The notes: a model not told the origin generated them from the letters alone. A DNA stretch of 64,000 bases from Geomonas propionica (GCF_016458235.1 NZ_JAEMHK010000008.1:1-64000), one strand, 5' to 3'; shown: positions 41,602 through 51,087, counted from the first letter of the stretch. Translations and numbers: made by a program.

Positions 41602-42999
41602 ATGAATAAAAGCGTGAAGGTCGCAGTTCCCATCATCCTGATCCTGGTAGCGGCGGCTGCCGGCGGCGGATACTATCTGTACCACCAGAAGCACCAGGCC
41701 CCGGCCGGCAAGGAAAAGGCGGCCCAGGGACAGGTGCTCTACACCTGCGCCATGCATCCCTTCATCATCAAGGACAAGCCGGGAACCTGCCCCATCTGCG
41801 GTATGCAGCTGATCAAGAAGGTGGAGGGGGCCCAGGCGAACGCCGCGGAGCAAAAGATGCTTGGGCACGTTTCCCTCTCGCCGACCCAGTCGGTGATGGC
41901 CAACGTAGCCACGGTGCCGGCCGATTACGCGCCGCTGTCCAAGGAGATCAATGCCGTAGGCATCGTGCAGTACGACCAGTCCAGGCAGGCCAAGGTGACC
42001 GCCTGGGTCGCGGGCCGTATCGACAAGCTGAATGTGAGCACCGTGGGCGCCTTCGTTTCCAAGGGGAGGCCGGTGGCTGAGATTTACTCGCCGGACCTGG
42101 TGGCCGCGCAGCAGGAATATCTCCTCGCGCTCAGAAGCCGCGACCAGTTCAAGAAGTCGAGCATCGACGCCATCTCGCAAGGGGGCGAGGGTCTGGTGGC
42201 CTCGGCGCGCCAGAGGCTGAAACTCCTGGGGGTTAAGGACGAGCAGATCGCGGGATTGGAGAAGGCGGGACACCCCAACATCAAGCTCCCCATCTACACG
42301 CCGCTCTCCGGCGTCGTGATCGAGAAGGTGGTCCAGGAAGGACAGTACGTGAACATGGGCGACCCGCTCTTCAACATCGCCGACCTCTCCACCGTCTGGG
42401 TGGATGTCGAGGTGTACGAGAACGAATTCAGCTTCGTGAAGATGGGGCAGCGGGTGGAGATCGTTTCGCAGTCCTACCCCGGCAAGATCTTCTCCGGGCG
42501 CGTCTCCTTCATCTACCCCTTCCTCGATCCCAAGACCCGGACCGTGAAGGTGAGGGTGGCCCTAGCCAACCCGGGGCTCCAGTTGAAACCGGACATGTTC
42601 GTGAACGCCTCCATCAAGGCGCCGCTGGGCAAGGCACTGGTGATCCCGGCAACCGCGTTGATGGACACCGGCAAGCGGCAGGTGGTCTGGGTCGAATCCC
42701 AGCCCGGCATGTTTGAGCCGCATGACGTGCAGGTGGGCGCCCGCGTAGGGGATAAGGTACAGATCCTCTCCGGCCTCAAACAAGGTGACAAGGTGGCGGC
42801 TTCCGGCGGCTACCTGATCGACTCCGAATCGCAGCTTGCCGGCGGCAGCGGTGGCGGCGGTCACGAAGGGCACGCCGGCGGGTCCGCAACTCCGGCCGCA
42901 CCGGGAGCCGCAGGAGAGCACCAGGGCCACGGTGCCCCGGCAGCACCCGCCGCGCCCAAGAAGGGCGGCGGGTTGGATATGGGCGACATGAAGATGTAG
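41602..42999 (+). CDS. cusB: CusB-like periplasmic adaptor with metal-binding N- and C-termini
   Basis: The 465-residue membrane-fusion protein has a signal anchor (4-25) and a heavy-metal-binding domain (about 48-75: YTCAMHP, CPICGMQL), then the adaptor core with lipoyl, hairpin and barrel domains (AGRIDKLNVSTVGAFVSKG; PLSGVVIEKVVQEGQYV). The final 50 residues are a Gly/His/Ala-rich tail with HEGHAGG, EHQGHG and MGDMKM. These ends suggest Cu(I)/Ag(I) capture, replacing a separate CusF. It lies between the cusC- and cusA-like genes. Confidence 0.92.
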   Translation: MNKSVKVAVPIILILVAAAAGGGYYLYHQKHQAPAGKEKAAQGQVLYTCAMHPFIIKDKPGTCPICGMQLIKKVEGAQANAAEQKMLGHVSLSPTQSVMANVATVPADYAPLSKEINAVGIVQYDQSRQAKVTAWVAGRIDKLNVSTVGAFVSKGRPVAEIYSPDLVAAQQEYLLALRSRDQFKKSSIDAISQGGEGLVASARQRLKLLGVKDEQIAGLEKAGHPNIKLPIYTPLSGVVIEKVVQEGQYVNMGDPLFNIADLSTVWVDVEVYENEFSFVKMGQRVEIVSQSYPGKIFSGRVSFIYPFLDPKTRTVKVRVALANPGLQLKPDMFVNASIKAPLGKALVIPATALMDTGKRQVVWVESQPGMFEPHDVQVGARVGDKVQILSGLKQGDKVAASGGYLIDSESQLAGGSGGGGHEGHAGGSATPAAPGAAGEHQGHGAPAAPAAPKKGGGLDMGDMKM

Positions 43000-43032
43000 T
43001 TGTTGGAATTACTATGAGCACTGAGGTTTTAC

Positions 43033-46000
43033 ATGATTGAAAAGATCATCGAATATTCCGCCCGCAACCGGGTGATAGTGCTGATGCTGTTCGCCCTGCT
43101 GATCGCCTGGGGCGTCTGGGCGGTCTACAACACGCCGGTCGATGCGATACCGGATCTCTCCGACAACCAGGTCATCGTCTTCACCGATTACCCGGGGCGG
43201 TCGCCGCAGGTGGTCGAGGATCAGGTTACCTATCCGTTGGCGGTGAACCTGCAGGGGCTGCCGCAGGTCCGCGCCGTGCGCGCCTCCTCCGCCTTCGGCT
43301 TCTCCATGATCTATGTGATCTTCGAGGACAAGGCGGACATCTACTGGGCCAGGACCCGCGTTCTGGAGCGGCTGAACTACGCCGCCAGCCTGCTGCCGCA
43401 AGGCGTCGTGCCGACGCTTGGCCCGGACGGCACCGGTGTCGGCCACGTCTTCTGGTACACCCTGGAAGGTAAGGGATACGACCTGGAGCAGCTGCGGACC
43501 CTGCAGGACTGGTTCGTGCGCTACCAGCTGAACACCGTTCCCGGCGTGGCCGAGGTGGCCTCCATCGGCGGCTTCGTGCGCGAGTACCAGGTCGACCTCG
43601 ACCCGAACCGCCTCTTCGCCTACAACATCAAGGTGGGGCAGGTGGCCGAGGCGATCAAGAAGTCCAACAACGACGTGGGCGGCAGGCTTCTGGAGCAGGC
43701 CGACGCGGAGTACCTGATCCGCGGTCGCGGCTACGTGAAGTCCACCGCTGACCTGGAGGACATCGTGGTCGGCGCCGACATGCGCGGCACCCCCATCTAC
43801 GTGAAGAACCTGGGTACGGTGCAGTTGGGCGGCGCCATCCGGCGCGGCATGCTCGACATGAACGGGCAGGGCGAGGCCGTGGGCGGCATCGTGGTCATGC
43901 GCTATGGCGAGAACGCGAAGGACGTCATCGACCGGGTCAAGGAGAAAATTGTCTCCCTGGAGAAGGGCCTCCCTCCCGGCGTCAAGATCATGGTTTCCTA
44001 TGATCGCAGCGACCTCATCGAGCGCGCCATCCACACGTTGAAATCCTCCCTCATGGAGGAGTCCATCGTCGTGTCGCTGGTCATCCTGGTGTTCCTGCTC
44101 CACTTCCAGAGCGCCCTCGTGATCGTGCTGACGCTTCCCATCGCCGTGCTGTTTTCCTTCATCACCATGAAGCTTATGGGGGTGTCGTCCAACATCATGT
44201 CGCTGGGCGGCATTGCCATCGCCATCGGCGTATTGGTGGATGCCGGCGTCATCATGGTGGAGAACTGCTACCGGCACCTCTCCGAGATGCCTCCCGAGGA
44301 GCGGCGCGAAAAGCGCCTGGACGTGATCATCGCCTCGGCCAAGCAGGTCGGCCGCGCCATCTTCTTCTCGCTGGCCATCATCATCCTCTCCTTCGTGCCG
44401 GTATTCCTGCTCGAAGGACAGGAAGGGAAGATGTTCCACCCGCTCGCCTTTACCAAGACCTTCTCCATGATGGGATCGGCCTTCATCGCCATCACCCTGG
44501 TGCCGGTGCTGATGTACTACTTCATGCGGGGCAAGATGCCGCCGGAGAGCTCGAACCCGGTCTCCACCTTCTTCATCAAGCTCTATTCGCCGGTGATCCG
44601 GTGGGTGCTCAAGTGGAAGAAGACCACCATCGCGCTGAACGTGATTGCGCTCGCCATCGCCATCCCGATGTTCGTAAGTATCGGCAGCGAATTCATGCCT
44701 CCGCTTGACGAAGGCTCGCTCCTCTACATGCCGGTGACGCTGCCCAACATCTCCATCAACGAGGCCAAACGGTTGATCCAGGTGCAGGACACCGTGATCA
44801 AGAGCGTCCCCGAGGTGGAGCACGTGCTGGGCAAGGTCGGGCGCGCCGAGACCTCCACCGATCCGGCACCGGTCTCCATGTTCGAGAGCATCATCATCCT
44901 CAAGCCCAAGGACAAGTGGCGACCTGGCGTGACCAAGGCCGACATCGTGTCGGAGCTGGACAGCAAGTTGCAGCAGATCGGGGTCAGAAACGGGTGGACC
45001 CAGCCCATCATCAACCGCATCAACATGCTCTCCACCGGCGTGCGAACCGACCTGGGGGTCAAGATCTTCGGCGCCGACCTGAACGTACTGAAGGATCTGG
45101 CGGTGCAGGCCGAGGGGATACTGAAAACGGTGCCGGGTGCGGCGGACGTGGTCGCGGAGAGGGTAACCGGCGGCAACTACATCGACATCGACATCGACCG
45201 CGAGGCGGCGGCACGTTACGGCGTCGCCGTGGGGGATATCCAGGAGGTCATATCCACGGCCCTTGGCGGTGAGATGCTCTCCACCTCGGTGGAAGGGCGC
45301 AACCGCTTCCCGATCCGCCTGCGCTACATGCGCGAGATGCGCAGCGACATCCCGTCCATCCAGCGCATCCTGGTCTCCGGCATGGAGGGGGCACAGGTGC
45401 CGCTCTCGCTGGTGACCAAGCTGAAGGTTTCCACGGGCGCGCCCGAGATCAACAGCGAAGGCGGCCTGTTGCGCTCCATCGTCTTCTTGAACGTGCGTGG
45501 CCGCGACATGGGGGGCTTCGTCAACGAGGCGAAGACCGTGCTCGAAAAACAGATGAAACTTCCTCCGGGCTACTACGTCGCCTGGTCCGGTCAGTGGGAG
45601 AACCAGGTGCGCGCCAAGGCGCGGTTGCAGATGCTGGTTCCCGCCGGGATCCTGATCATCTTCATCCTGCTCTATTTCACCTTCCACTCGGCAATCGAAG
45701 CGAGCATGGTCATGCTCTCGGTACCCTTCGCACTAGTCGGCGGAGTCTACCTGGTGAAACTGCTCGGGTACAATATGTCGGTCGCGGTCTGGGTCGGCTT
45801 CATCGCCCTGTACGGGATCGCCGTTGAGACAGGGGTGGTCATGGTCATCTACCTGCACGAGGCGCTGGATAAGAAGCTCTTGAAAGGGCCGGTTACCGAG
45901 CAGGACATCTACGACGCCACCTTCGAGGGTGCGGTGCTCAGATTGCGGCCGAAGCTGATGACCGTGGCGGTGGCCCTGATCGGCCTGGTTCCCATCATGT

Positions 46001-46170
46001 GGTCCTCCGGCACCGGTGCCGACGTGATGAAACCGATCGCGGCGCCCATGATCGGCGGCATGATATCTTCCGCTGTGCACGTGCTCATCATGACCCCGGT
46101 GATCTTCGTGCTGATGAAGAAGCACGACCTGAAAAAGGGAAAACTGAAGTACTCGGGGATGAAGCACTAG
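43033..46170 (+). CDS. cusA: CusA-type heavy-metal RND efflux pump
   Basis: The 1045-residue RND transporter has 12 TM segments. It starts with the HME-type IIEYSARNRVIVLM and the DAIPDLSDNQVIVFTDYPG segment characteristic of Cu(I)/Ag(I)-exporting CusA/SilA, and contains VDAGVIMVENCYRHL and YGIAVETGVVMVIYLHEAL in the helix bundle. It uses proton-motive force to drive metal through CusB/CusC. GAGGTTTTAC precedes the ATG. The C-terminus ends at 46170, next to the third GAATAT repeat. Confidence 0.95.
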   Translation: MIEKIIEYSARNRVIVLMLFALLIAWGVWAVYNTPVDAIPDLSDNQVIVFTDYPGRSPQVVEDQVTYPLAVNLQGLPQVRAVRASSAFGFSMIYVIFEDKADIYWARTRVLERLNYAASLLPQGVVPTLGPDGTGVGHVFWYTLEGKGYDLEQLRTLQDWFVRYQLNTVPGVAEVASIGGFVREYQVDLDPNRLFAYNIKVGQVAEAIKKSNNDVGGRLLEQADAEYLIRGRGYVKSTADLEDIVVGADMRGTPIYVKNLGTVQLGGAIRRGMLDMNGQGEAVGGIVVMRYGENAKDVIDRVKEKIVSLEKGLPPGVKIMVSYDRSDLIERAIHTLKSSLMEESIVVSLVILVFLLHFQSALVIVLTLPIAVLFSFITMKLMGVSSNIMSLGGIAIAIGVLVDAGVIMVENCYRHLSEMPPEERREKRLDVIIASAKQVGRAIFFSLAIIILSFVPVFLLEGQEGKMFHPLAFTKTFSMMGSAFIAITLVPVLMYYFMRGKMPPESSNPVSTFFIKLYSPVIRWVLKWKKTTIALNVIALAIAIPMFVSIGSEFMPPLDEGSLLYMPVTLPNISINEAKRLIQVQDTVIKSVPEVEHVLGKVGRAETSTDPAPVSMFESIIILKPKDKWRPGVTKADIVSELDSKLQQIGVRNGWTQPIINRINMLSTGVRTDLGVKIFGADLNVLKDLAVQAEGILKTVPGAADVVAERVTGGNYIDIDIDREAAARYGVAVGDIQEVISTALGGEMLSTSVEGRNRFPIRLRYMREMRSDIPSIQRILVSGMEGAQVPLSLVTKLKVSTGAPEINSEGGLLRSIVFLNVRGRDMGGFVNEAKTVLEKQMKLPPGYYVAWSGQWENQVRAKARLQMLVPAGILIIFILLYFTFHSAIEASMVMLSVPFALVGGVYLVKLLGYNMSVAVWVGFIALYGIAVETGVVMVIYLHEALDKKLLKGPVTEQDIYDATFEGAVLRLRPKLMTVAVALIGLVPIMWSSGTGADVMKPIAAPMIGGMISSAVHVLIMTPVIFVLMKKHDLKKGKLKYSGMKH

Positions 46171-46171
46171 C

Positions 46172-46201
46172 GGAATATGCTACTAACCAAGTAGAATATT
46201 C
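46172..46201 (+). promoter_or_regulatory. GAATAT direct repeat, 21-bp spacing (site 3; candidate enhancer)
   Basis: GGAATATGC (46172) and AGAATATTC (46193) have AAT triplets 21 bp apart. The repeat lies 65 bp upstream of the -24 GG at 46259. Confidence 0.75.
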
Positions 46202-46257
46202 TGCAGGTTGCTGCGCTTGATTGCCGTAAGACCATGCAGAAATGGCACCTTAGCTCT

Positions 46258-46274
46258 TGGCACACCGCGTGCTT
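46258..46274 (+). promoter_or_regulatory. sigma-54 promoter of the Met/His-rich protein gene
   Basis: TTGGCACACCGCGTGCTTA: GG (46259-46260), exactly ten bases, GC (46271-46272). Best match in the window to TGGCAC-N5-TTGC. Confidence 0.8.
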
Positions 46275-46317
46275 AATCAATAATAAGTTTATTTTTCACC
46301 CAAAAGGAGAATCACTT

Positions 46318-46797
46318 ATGAAGAAACTCATCGTTCTGGTTGCCGCCGCACTCGCTCTGACCGCCCCGATCGCTTCCTATGCTATGGACCACGGTTCCAT
46401 GGATATGGGGCACGGCGATATGAAGATGAACCATGATATGGGCGCCGTCGCTCACCAGGAAGTTGTCAACGGCGTGAAGGCCACCTTCAAGGTCATGAGC
46501 ATGAAGGAGCACATGGCCGCCATGAAGATGGAACTTCCCAAAGGGATGAAAGAGACCCACCACATCGCCGTAGAGTTCAAGGATGCCAAGACCGGCAAGC
46601 CGATCACCGAAGGCGAGGTGAAGGCCAAAATCCAGGGGCCGGACAACGCCGAGCAGACCAAGGAACTGATGGGCATGCAGGGCCACTTCGGCGCAGACTT
46701 CGACCTCTCTAAGAAGGGCAAGTACGGCGTGATGGCCAAATTCAAGCTGAAAGACGGCCAGGTACGCACCTCGAAGTTCTGGTACACCGTCAAGTAG
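46318..46797 (+). CDS. exported Met/His-rich copper-binding protein with YtkA-like domain
   Basis: The 159-residue protein has a signal peptide (cleavage near SYA, residue 22). It then has a Met/His cluster (MDHGSMDMGHGDMKMNHDM, residues 23-41) like Cu(I)-binding segments of CusF/CopC-type proteins. A beta-sandwich YtkA/FixH-like domain follows (THHIAVEFKDAKTGKPITEG). AAAAGGAGAATC precedes the ATG. A strong sigma-54 promoter and GAATAT repeat drive it separately from cusA. It is likely a periplasmic copper scavenger. Confidence 0.85.
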   Translation: MKKLIVLVAAALALTAPIASYAMDHGSMDMGHGDMKMNHDMGAVAHQEVVNGVKATFKVMSMKEHMAAMKMELPKGMKETHHIAVEFKDAKTGKPITEGEVKAKIQGPDNAEQTKELMGMQGHFGADFDLSKKGKYGVMAKFKLKDGQVRTSKFWYTVK

Positions 46798-46805
46798 TTC
46801 AGAGT

Positions 46806-46840
46806 GGGCGGCTCCGTAGGCGGAGCCGCCCTTGGTTTTC
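46806..46840 (+). terminator. Rho-independent terminator after the Met/His-rich protein gene
   Basis: GGGCGGCTCCG and CGGAGCCGCCC form a perfect 11-bp stem, followed by TTGGTTTTC. Confidence 0.85.
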
Positions 46841-46904
46841 CTTTCCCTCCTGCGTTTTCCAGTCCTCTTCAACCGTCATAGTCTCGCTTGGTTCGCCCTG
46901 TAAG

Positions 46905-46934
46905 TATAAGTTATCGAACTATAAGAATTATCGA
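46905..46934. repeat. TATAAG..TTATCGA direct repeat upstream of the GerMN gene
   Basis: TATAAGTTATCGA (46905) and TATAAGAATTATCGA (46920) are in direct order, TATCGA elements 17 bp apart, 40 bp before the start codon. It may be an operator; the regulator is unknown. Confidence 0.45.
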
Positions 46935-46973
46935 CTGGCGTTTTTCTCTAAAATATCTTAGAGGATACTTACC

Positions 46974-47858
46974 ATGACCACAGATACCCTCATCAGAACC
47001 GTTCGCACCATGTCACTCTTTCTGCTCGTTGCCTTCTTTGTCGGATGCACGTCCCGCCAGGAGCCTCCTGCTGAAGCGAAGGGGAGGGTGAACGCCACCG
47101 CCGCCTTTGTGAAGTCCTTCGGCCCGGTACCGCCGGTGGACAAGGGTACCTGCTATGGCTTCGTCATCTATTTCCCTTCCGCAAAAGAAGCGGGAAAAGT
47201 GCTGCCATTTCCGTTCTTCACCTTCGACGAGGCAAGTCTCAAGAAGGTGGCGCTCGGCAAACTGGTCGCGGGTATGGGCGATCAGAAAGCATATCAGGGC
47301 GAACTGGCTCAGCCGTTCCCGGCGGGCAGCCGCGTCCTTGAAGTATCGGAAACCGCCGGCACGGTCACCGTCAATTTCAGCAAGGAAGTGAATTCGGCCA
47401 AGGAGCAGCAACAACAGGCACTGGTGAATGCAGTGGTGCTGACCTTGCGTCAGTTCACCGGCGTGACCAAGGTCGTTATCAAGGTCGAGGGTGCGGAAAA
47501 TTCACTTGAGAAGCTGGTCGCGAAGACCGATGAGAGTGCCGTGCTTCCTCTCGCGCCGCCGAGGCTTTTGGGAGTGGTCGGCATGAAGGAGAAGGGCGCC
47601 GCCAATGTCGAGGAGATCGACGCCTTCTTCGACCGCCCGGTGGACATCAAGGAACTTACATTGTCCGGTACCGACGGGAAGAAGATAGAGGGGGATATCT
47701 TTCAATCGGTCTTTGACATGGCGGGTGTCCTCAAGTCCAAGACTCCGCTATCACTTCAAGAGGGTACTCCCGTCAAGATACATTGGCGGGTCACCGACAA
47801 GCTGGGACGAAGCGCATCGGGTGATGGCGAAATCCCGCTGGAAATCAGACAACACTGA
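46974..47858 (+). CDS. GerMN-domain lipoprotein
   Basis: The 294-residue exported lipoprotein has lipobox FFVGCTS (Cys25). Residues about 50-165 form a GerMN-like domain (GFVIYFPSAKEAG; TVTVNFSKEVNSAKEQQQQALVNAVVLTL), a fold found in cell-envelope proteins. The remainder resembles an immunoglobulin-like (Gmad2-type) sandwich ending in IHWRVTDKLGRSASGDGEI. The cytochrome c'-like gene follows 11 bp later. A link to metal stress is inferred only from position. Confidence 0.75.
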   Translation: MTTDTLIRTVRTMSLFLLVAFFVGCTSRQEPPAEAKGRVNATAAFVKSFGPVPPVDKGTCYGFVIYFPSAKEAGKVLPFPFFTFDEASLKKVALGKLVAGMGDQKAYQGELAQPFPAGSRVLEVSETAGTVTVNFSKEVNSAKEQQQQALVNAVVLTLRQFTGVTKVVIKVEGAENSLEKLVAKTDESAVLPLAPPRLLGVVGMKEKGAANVEEIDAFFDRPVDIKELTLSGTDGKKIEGDIFQSVFDMAGVLKSKTPLSLQEGTPVKIHWRVTDKLGRSASGDGEIPLEIRQH

Positions 47859-47869
47859 CAGGAGCAATT

Positions 47870-48292
47870 ATGTATAAGGGCATGACAATCGTCGCCGCTG
47901 CCTTTTTGCTGAGTTACGCCGTGGCGGACGCCCACGAGAACCATGAACACGTTAAGCACCACACTGACGTCCAGATGGCGAAGCTGCACAAGATGATGCC
48001 CCGGTATGCAAAGGCCCAGGCGCTGATCCAGGCTTCGTTGGAAAAGGGCGATGTGAAGGGGGTGGTCAAGCAGGCCGATTACATTCTCTCCACGACGGCC
48101 GATCTGAAGAAGTCGACTCCTCACAAAAATGTGGAGAAACTAAATGAATTCCAGGGGCTCGCCGGCGACCTCGAACATGACATCAGGGGCCTTGCCGATG
48201 CGGCGAAGAAAGGCGACTTGGAAGGCGCCAGGGCGGCCTTTGCCTCCGCTGCAAGACAGTGCAATTCCTGCCATGCCAAGTTCCGGTCCTAG
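47870..48292 (+). CDS. cytochrome c'-like exported heme protein
   Basis: The 140-residue protein has a signal peptide (ending VADA, about residue 21), a His-rich start (HENHEHVKHHTD), a helical body and a C-terminal CxxCH heme site (CNSCHAKFR). A C-terminal heme motif in a four-helix-like protein is the cytochrome c' (class II) arrangement. It lies just upstream of the sensor kinase; the His-rich segment could bind metal. GGAGCAATT precedes the ATG. Confidence 0.8.
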   Translation: MYKGMTIVAAAFLLSYAVADAHENHEHVKHHTDVQMAKLHKMMPRYAKAQALIQASLEKGDVKGVVKQADYILSTTADLKKSTPHKNVEKLNEFQGLAGDLEHDIRGLADAAKKGDLEGARAAFASAARQCNSCHAKFRS

Positions 48293-48327
48293 CTATGTCC
48301 TCAGCTAGCAGCATGTGGCGGTAATGT

Positions 48328-49548
48328 ATGTTCAGGAAAGCGATCTTGCTCTTAGGCGTCGCCGTCACCTGCTGTTTGCTCTGGTTCGCAGTCTACGACT
48401 ACCGTCAAGCTGGGCCTATAGCCAGGGAAAACCTGCGCGGGCTCGCCTTGTCGCTCACTACCGCCATAGAAAAACTGGCAGCCAACGATCCCTCCCTGGA
48501 AACACTGCACTCCTTCCATCCCCCCGATGTCGCCTACTTCGCCCTGGTCGACCGCCGGGGCGTTTACCGCTTCCATTCCAATCATGATCTGGTCGGAACG
48601 ACTGTTGCTCATGGCTCGGCCAAGGAGAGCGCGCTTTTGAACTGGTCCGAGACCAGTGTCGTTCTCGGCACCGGCGAACGCGCCTACCAGTTCGCCTCGC
48701 CGGTGAACGTGTCCGGGGAGCCGTTTCTCCTGGTGCTCACCCTGCACACGTACCGCTCTGACGCGGTGACACGCCGAGCCAGGCTCAACATGACCATCGT
48801 GGTCGCACTGGTCGTGGTCGGGTGGCTGCTGAGCCTGGGGTTGTCGCGATATGCGCGGCGCCAGGAGCGCCATGAGGAGGAACTGGCGCGCAGGGAGGCG
48901 TTGGCTAAACTTGGGGAAATGGGGGCCATGCTTGCCCACGAAATCCGGAACCCGTTGGCGGGCATCAAGGGATTCGCCCAGGTTATCGCCGCGAAGCCCC
49001 AGGAGTCACGTAACGGTGCCTTCGCCCAGAGCATCGTCACCGAGGCTGTCCGCCTGGAAAGCCTGGTCAGCGAGCTCCTGCTCTATGCCGCTCACGAGCC
49101 CGGCACCCCAAACGATTTCCTCCTTGCCCCACTTATCGAGCACACCGTTTCCCTGTGCGGACCAGATGCCGGTAACGGTAACGTCGGCATCACCTTGAAC
49201 TGCCCGGCAGATCTGCTGGTTCGCTGCAACAGGGACAGGATCGAGCAGGCGCTACTGAACCTTGTCCATAACGCCCTTCAGGCCATGGCACAGGGAGGCG
49301 AGCTCTGCGTGATTGCGGCGCCTTCCGGCAAAAACGCCGTCATCACGATTGAGGATAACGGGCACGGCATAGCCGAGGAACACCTCCCGCTCGTCTTTGA
49401 ACCATTTTTCACCACCAAATCCAGGGGAACCGGGTTGGGACTCGCCTTGTGCAAGAAAATAGTCGAAGCAAACGGTGGCAAGATCACGCTGAAGAGCAGG
49501 GTAGGGGAGGGGACCGTGGTGACGATGGTCCTCCCCCGCGCACGCTGA
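48328..49548 (+). CDS. ZraS-like membrane sensor histidine kinase
   Basis: The 406-residue kinase has TM1 (4-22), a periplasmic sensor of about 130 residues with several His (HSFHPPD, RFHSNHD), TM2 (154-171), HisKA with MLAHEIRNPLAG (His204) and HATPase_c (N-box NLVHNALQAM, G-box GTGLGLALC). This layout is that of NtrB/ZraS kinases partnered with sigma-54 activators. The response regulator begins 18 bp downstream. Position in the copper island suggests Cu(I)/Ag(I) sensing, but the ligand is not proven. Confidence 0.92.
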   Translation: MFRKAILLLGVAVTCCLLWFAVYDYRQAGPIARENLRGLALSLTTAIEKLAANDPSLETLHSFHPPDVAYFALVDRRGVYRFHSNHDLVGTTVAHGSAKESALLNWSETSVVLGTGERAYQFASPVNVSGEPFLLVLTLHTYRSDAVTRRARLNMTIVVALVVVGWLLSLGLSRYARRQERHEEELARREALAKLGEMGAMLAHEIRNPLAGIKGFAQVIAAKPQESRNGAFAQSIVTEAVRLESLVSELLLYAAHEPGTPNDFLLAPLIEHTVSLCGPDAGNGNVGITLNCPADLLVRCNRDRIEQALLNLVHNALQAMAQGGELCVIAAPSGKNAVITIEDNGHGIAEEHLPLVFEPFFTTKSRGTGLGLALCKKIVEANGGKITLKSRVGEGTVVTMVLPRAR

Positions 49549-49566
49549 GGAAATCGAGGAGCTGAA

Positions 49567-50916
49567 ATGAACGGAACCGTGCTGGTTGTCGAGGATGACG
49601 ATACCTTTCGTGCCTTTATTCAGACCATTTTGCAGGACGAGGGGTACCAGGTGCAGACCGTGGCAGACGGCGTCAAGGCGCTGCGCCTATTGCGGCAAAC
49701 CGCCTTTGACGTCGTGGTTTCCGATCTGAAGCTGCCCGGGAAGAGCGGGCTCGACCTGTTTCGGGAGACGAGGCCGGACCCGGGCGCGCCTCCCTTCATC
49801 TTCCTTACCGCCTTTGGTACCGTTGACGAGGCCGTCGGAGCCATCAAAGACGGGGCGGTTGATTTCCTGACCAAACCACTGAAAGACCCGCAGGCCCTGC
49901 TCACGCTGGTGCGACGGACCATCGAGGCTCAGGGGCGGACCCGCGAGTACCTGTCCCTGAAGGAGTCCGAGGCGGCCGGGTTGCCGCCTGAGGAGCTCCT
50001 TTTTGCCGGTGAGGCCATGCGCGCCGTGCGGCAGTTGGTTGGGGACGTGGCCGCCACGATGGCCAACGTGCTGATCTATGGCGAGAGCGGCACCGGCAAG
50101 GAATTGGTCGCCCGAACCATTCACATGATGAGCCAGAGGAACAAGGGCGCTTTTGTCGCCATAAACTGCGCTGCCATTCCGGATAACCTCCTGGAGAGCG
50201 AACTGTTCGGTCACGAGAAAGGTGCGTTTACCGGTGCCATCCAGGCGCGCCAGGGGAAATTCGAGCTGGCCAAGGGGGGGACTATCTTCCTCGACGAGAT
50301 CGGTGAGATGCCCCTTTCCCTCCAGGCGAAACTGCTGCGCGTGATACAGGAGCGGGCCTTCGAGAGGGTGGGGGGGACCCGGGAGATGAAGGCGGATGTC
50401 CGCATCATCGCGGCTACCAACAGGAACCTGCGCGAGGAAGTGGATCAGCGGCGCTTCCGCGAGGACCTGTATTACCGGCTCAACGTCTTCCCGCTGCGGC
50501 TTCCGCCGCTTCGAGAAAGGATCGATATTATCGATCTTTTGGCCGAATACTTCGTGCGACGCTTCAGCTCTCAACTCGGCAAGACGCTCAGGGGGATCGA
50601 ACATGACGCGGTCGCCGCACTACGTCGCTACCATTGGCCGGGTAACGTCCGGGAACTGCAAAACGTGATGGAGCGGGCGGTGATCCTGTCCAGGGATATG
50701 GTGCGGACGGGTACGCTTCCGGAGGAGATCGTGTTCGTCTCTCAAGGCGGACAAATGGACAGCAGGGAATGCCTGAAAGGGGCGGAACGCGACCTGATCG
50801 CGCGGGCAGTTGCGAAACATGGCGGGAACCGCAGGCTTGCCGCGCAGGAACTCGGTATATCCCGCCGGTCATTGCAGTACAAGCTTAAGGAATACGGCTT
50901 TCTCGACGAGGGATAA
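49567..50916 (+). CDS. NtrC-family sigma-54-dependent response regulator
   Basis: The 449-residue activator has a receiver (Asp10/Asp11, phospho-acceptor Asp53, Lys104 region), an AAA+ domain with Walker A GESGTGKE (172-179), sigma-54 contact loop GAFTGA (219-224) and Walker B IFLDEIGEM, and a C-terminal Fis-type HTH (NRRLAAQELGISRRSLQYKL). It is the only sigma-54 activator seen in the window and sits amid four sigma-54-like promoters. I infer it binds the GAATAT direct repeats. GAGGAGCTGAA precedes the ATG. Confidence 0.95.
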   Translation: MNGTVLVVEDDDTFRAFIQTILQDEGYQVQTVADGVKALRLLRQTAFDVVVSDLKLPGKSGLDLFRETRPDPGAPPFIFLTAFGTVDEAVGAIKDGAVDFLTKPLKDPQALLTLVRRTIEAQGRTREYLSLKESEAAGLPPEELLFAGEAMRAVRQLVGDVAATMANVLIYGESGTGKELVARTIHMMSQRNKGAFVAINCAAIPDNLLESELFGHEKGAFTGAIQARQGKFELAKGGTIFLDEIGEMPLSLQAKLLRVIQERAFERVGGTREMKADVRIIAATNRNLREEVDQRRFREDLYYRLNVFPLRLPPLRERIDIIDLLAEYFVRRFSSQLGKTLRGIEHDAVAALRRYHWPGNVRELQNVMERAVILSRDMVRTGTLPEEIVFVSQGGQMDSRECLKGAERDLIARAVAKHGGNRRLAAQELGISRRSLQYKLKEYGFLDEG

Positions 50917-51031
50917 GTGGTGCAATGGAGGCCTGCGGCGGTGCAAAAAAATGCACACTAGACGCCGCTTCGGTCCGACTCCGAGTTCCCCGCCTGACGA
51001 TATTCCGGTGCTTTACGAAGTTCGCCACGAC

Positions 51032-51047
51032 TGGCACGAACCGTGAT
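51032..51047 (+). promoter_or_regulatory. sigma-54-like promoter upstream of the small lipoprotein gene
   Basis: TGGCACGAACCGTGAT: a perfect -24 TGGCACG, GG (51033-51034), ten bases, then GA. No clear GAATAT pair with 21-bp spacing was found upstream; GATATTCC occurs once at 50999. Confidence 0.6.
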
Positions 51048-51087
51048 ACATCTTCACCGTTGACACTACGATAAGGAGGTGGAAGTT

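Noticed and set aside
43012-45687. Long open frame antisense to cusA (and similar long antisense frames elsewhere)
   Set aside because: High-GC codon bias leaves complementary frames open; translations are Gly/His/Arg/Asp-rich with no domain, and the sense gene is certain.
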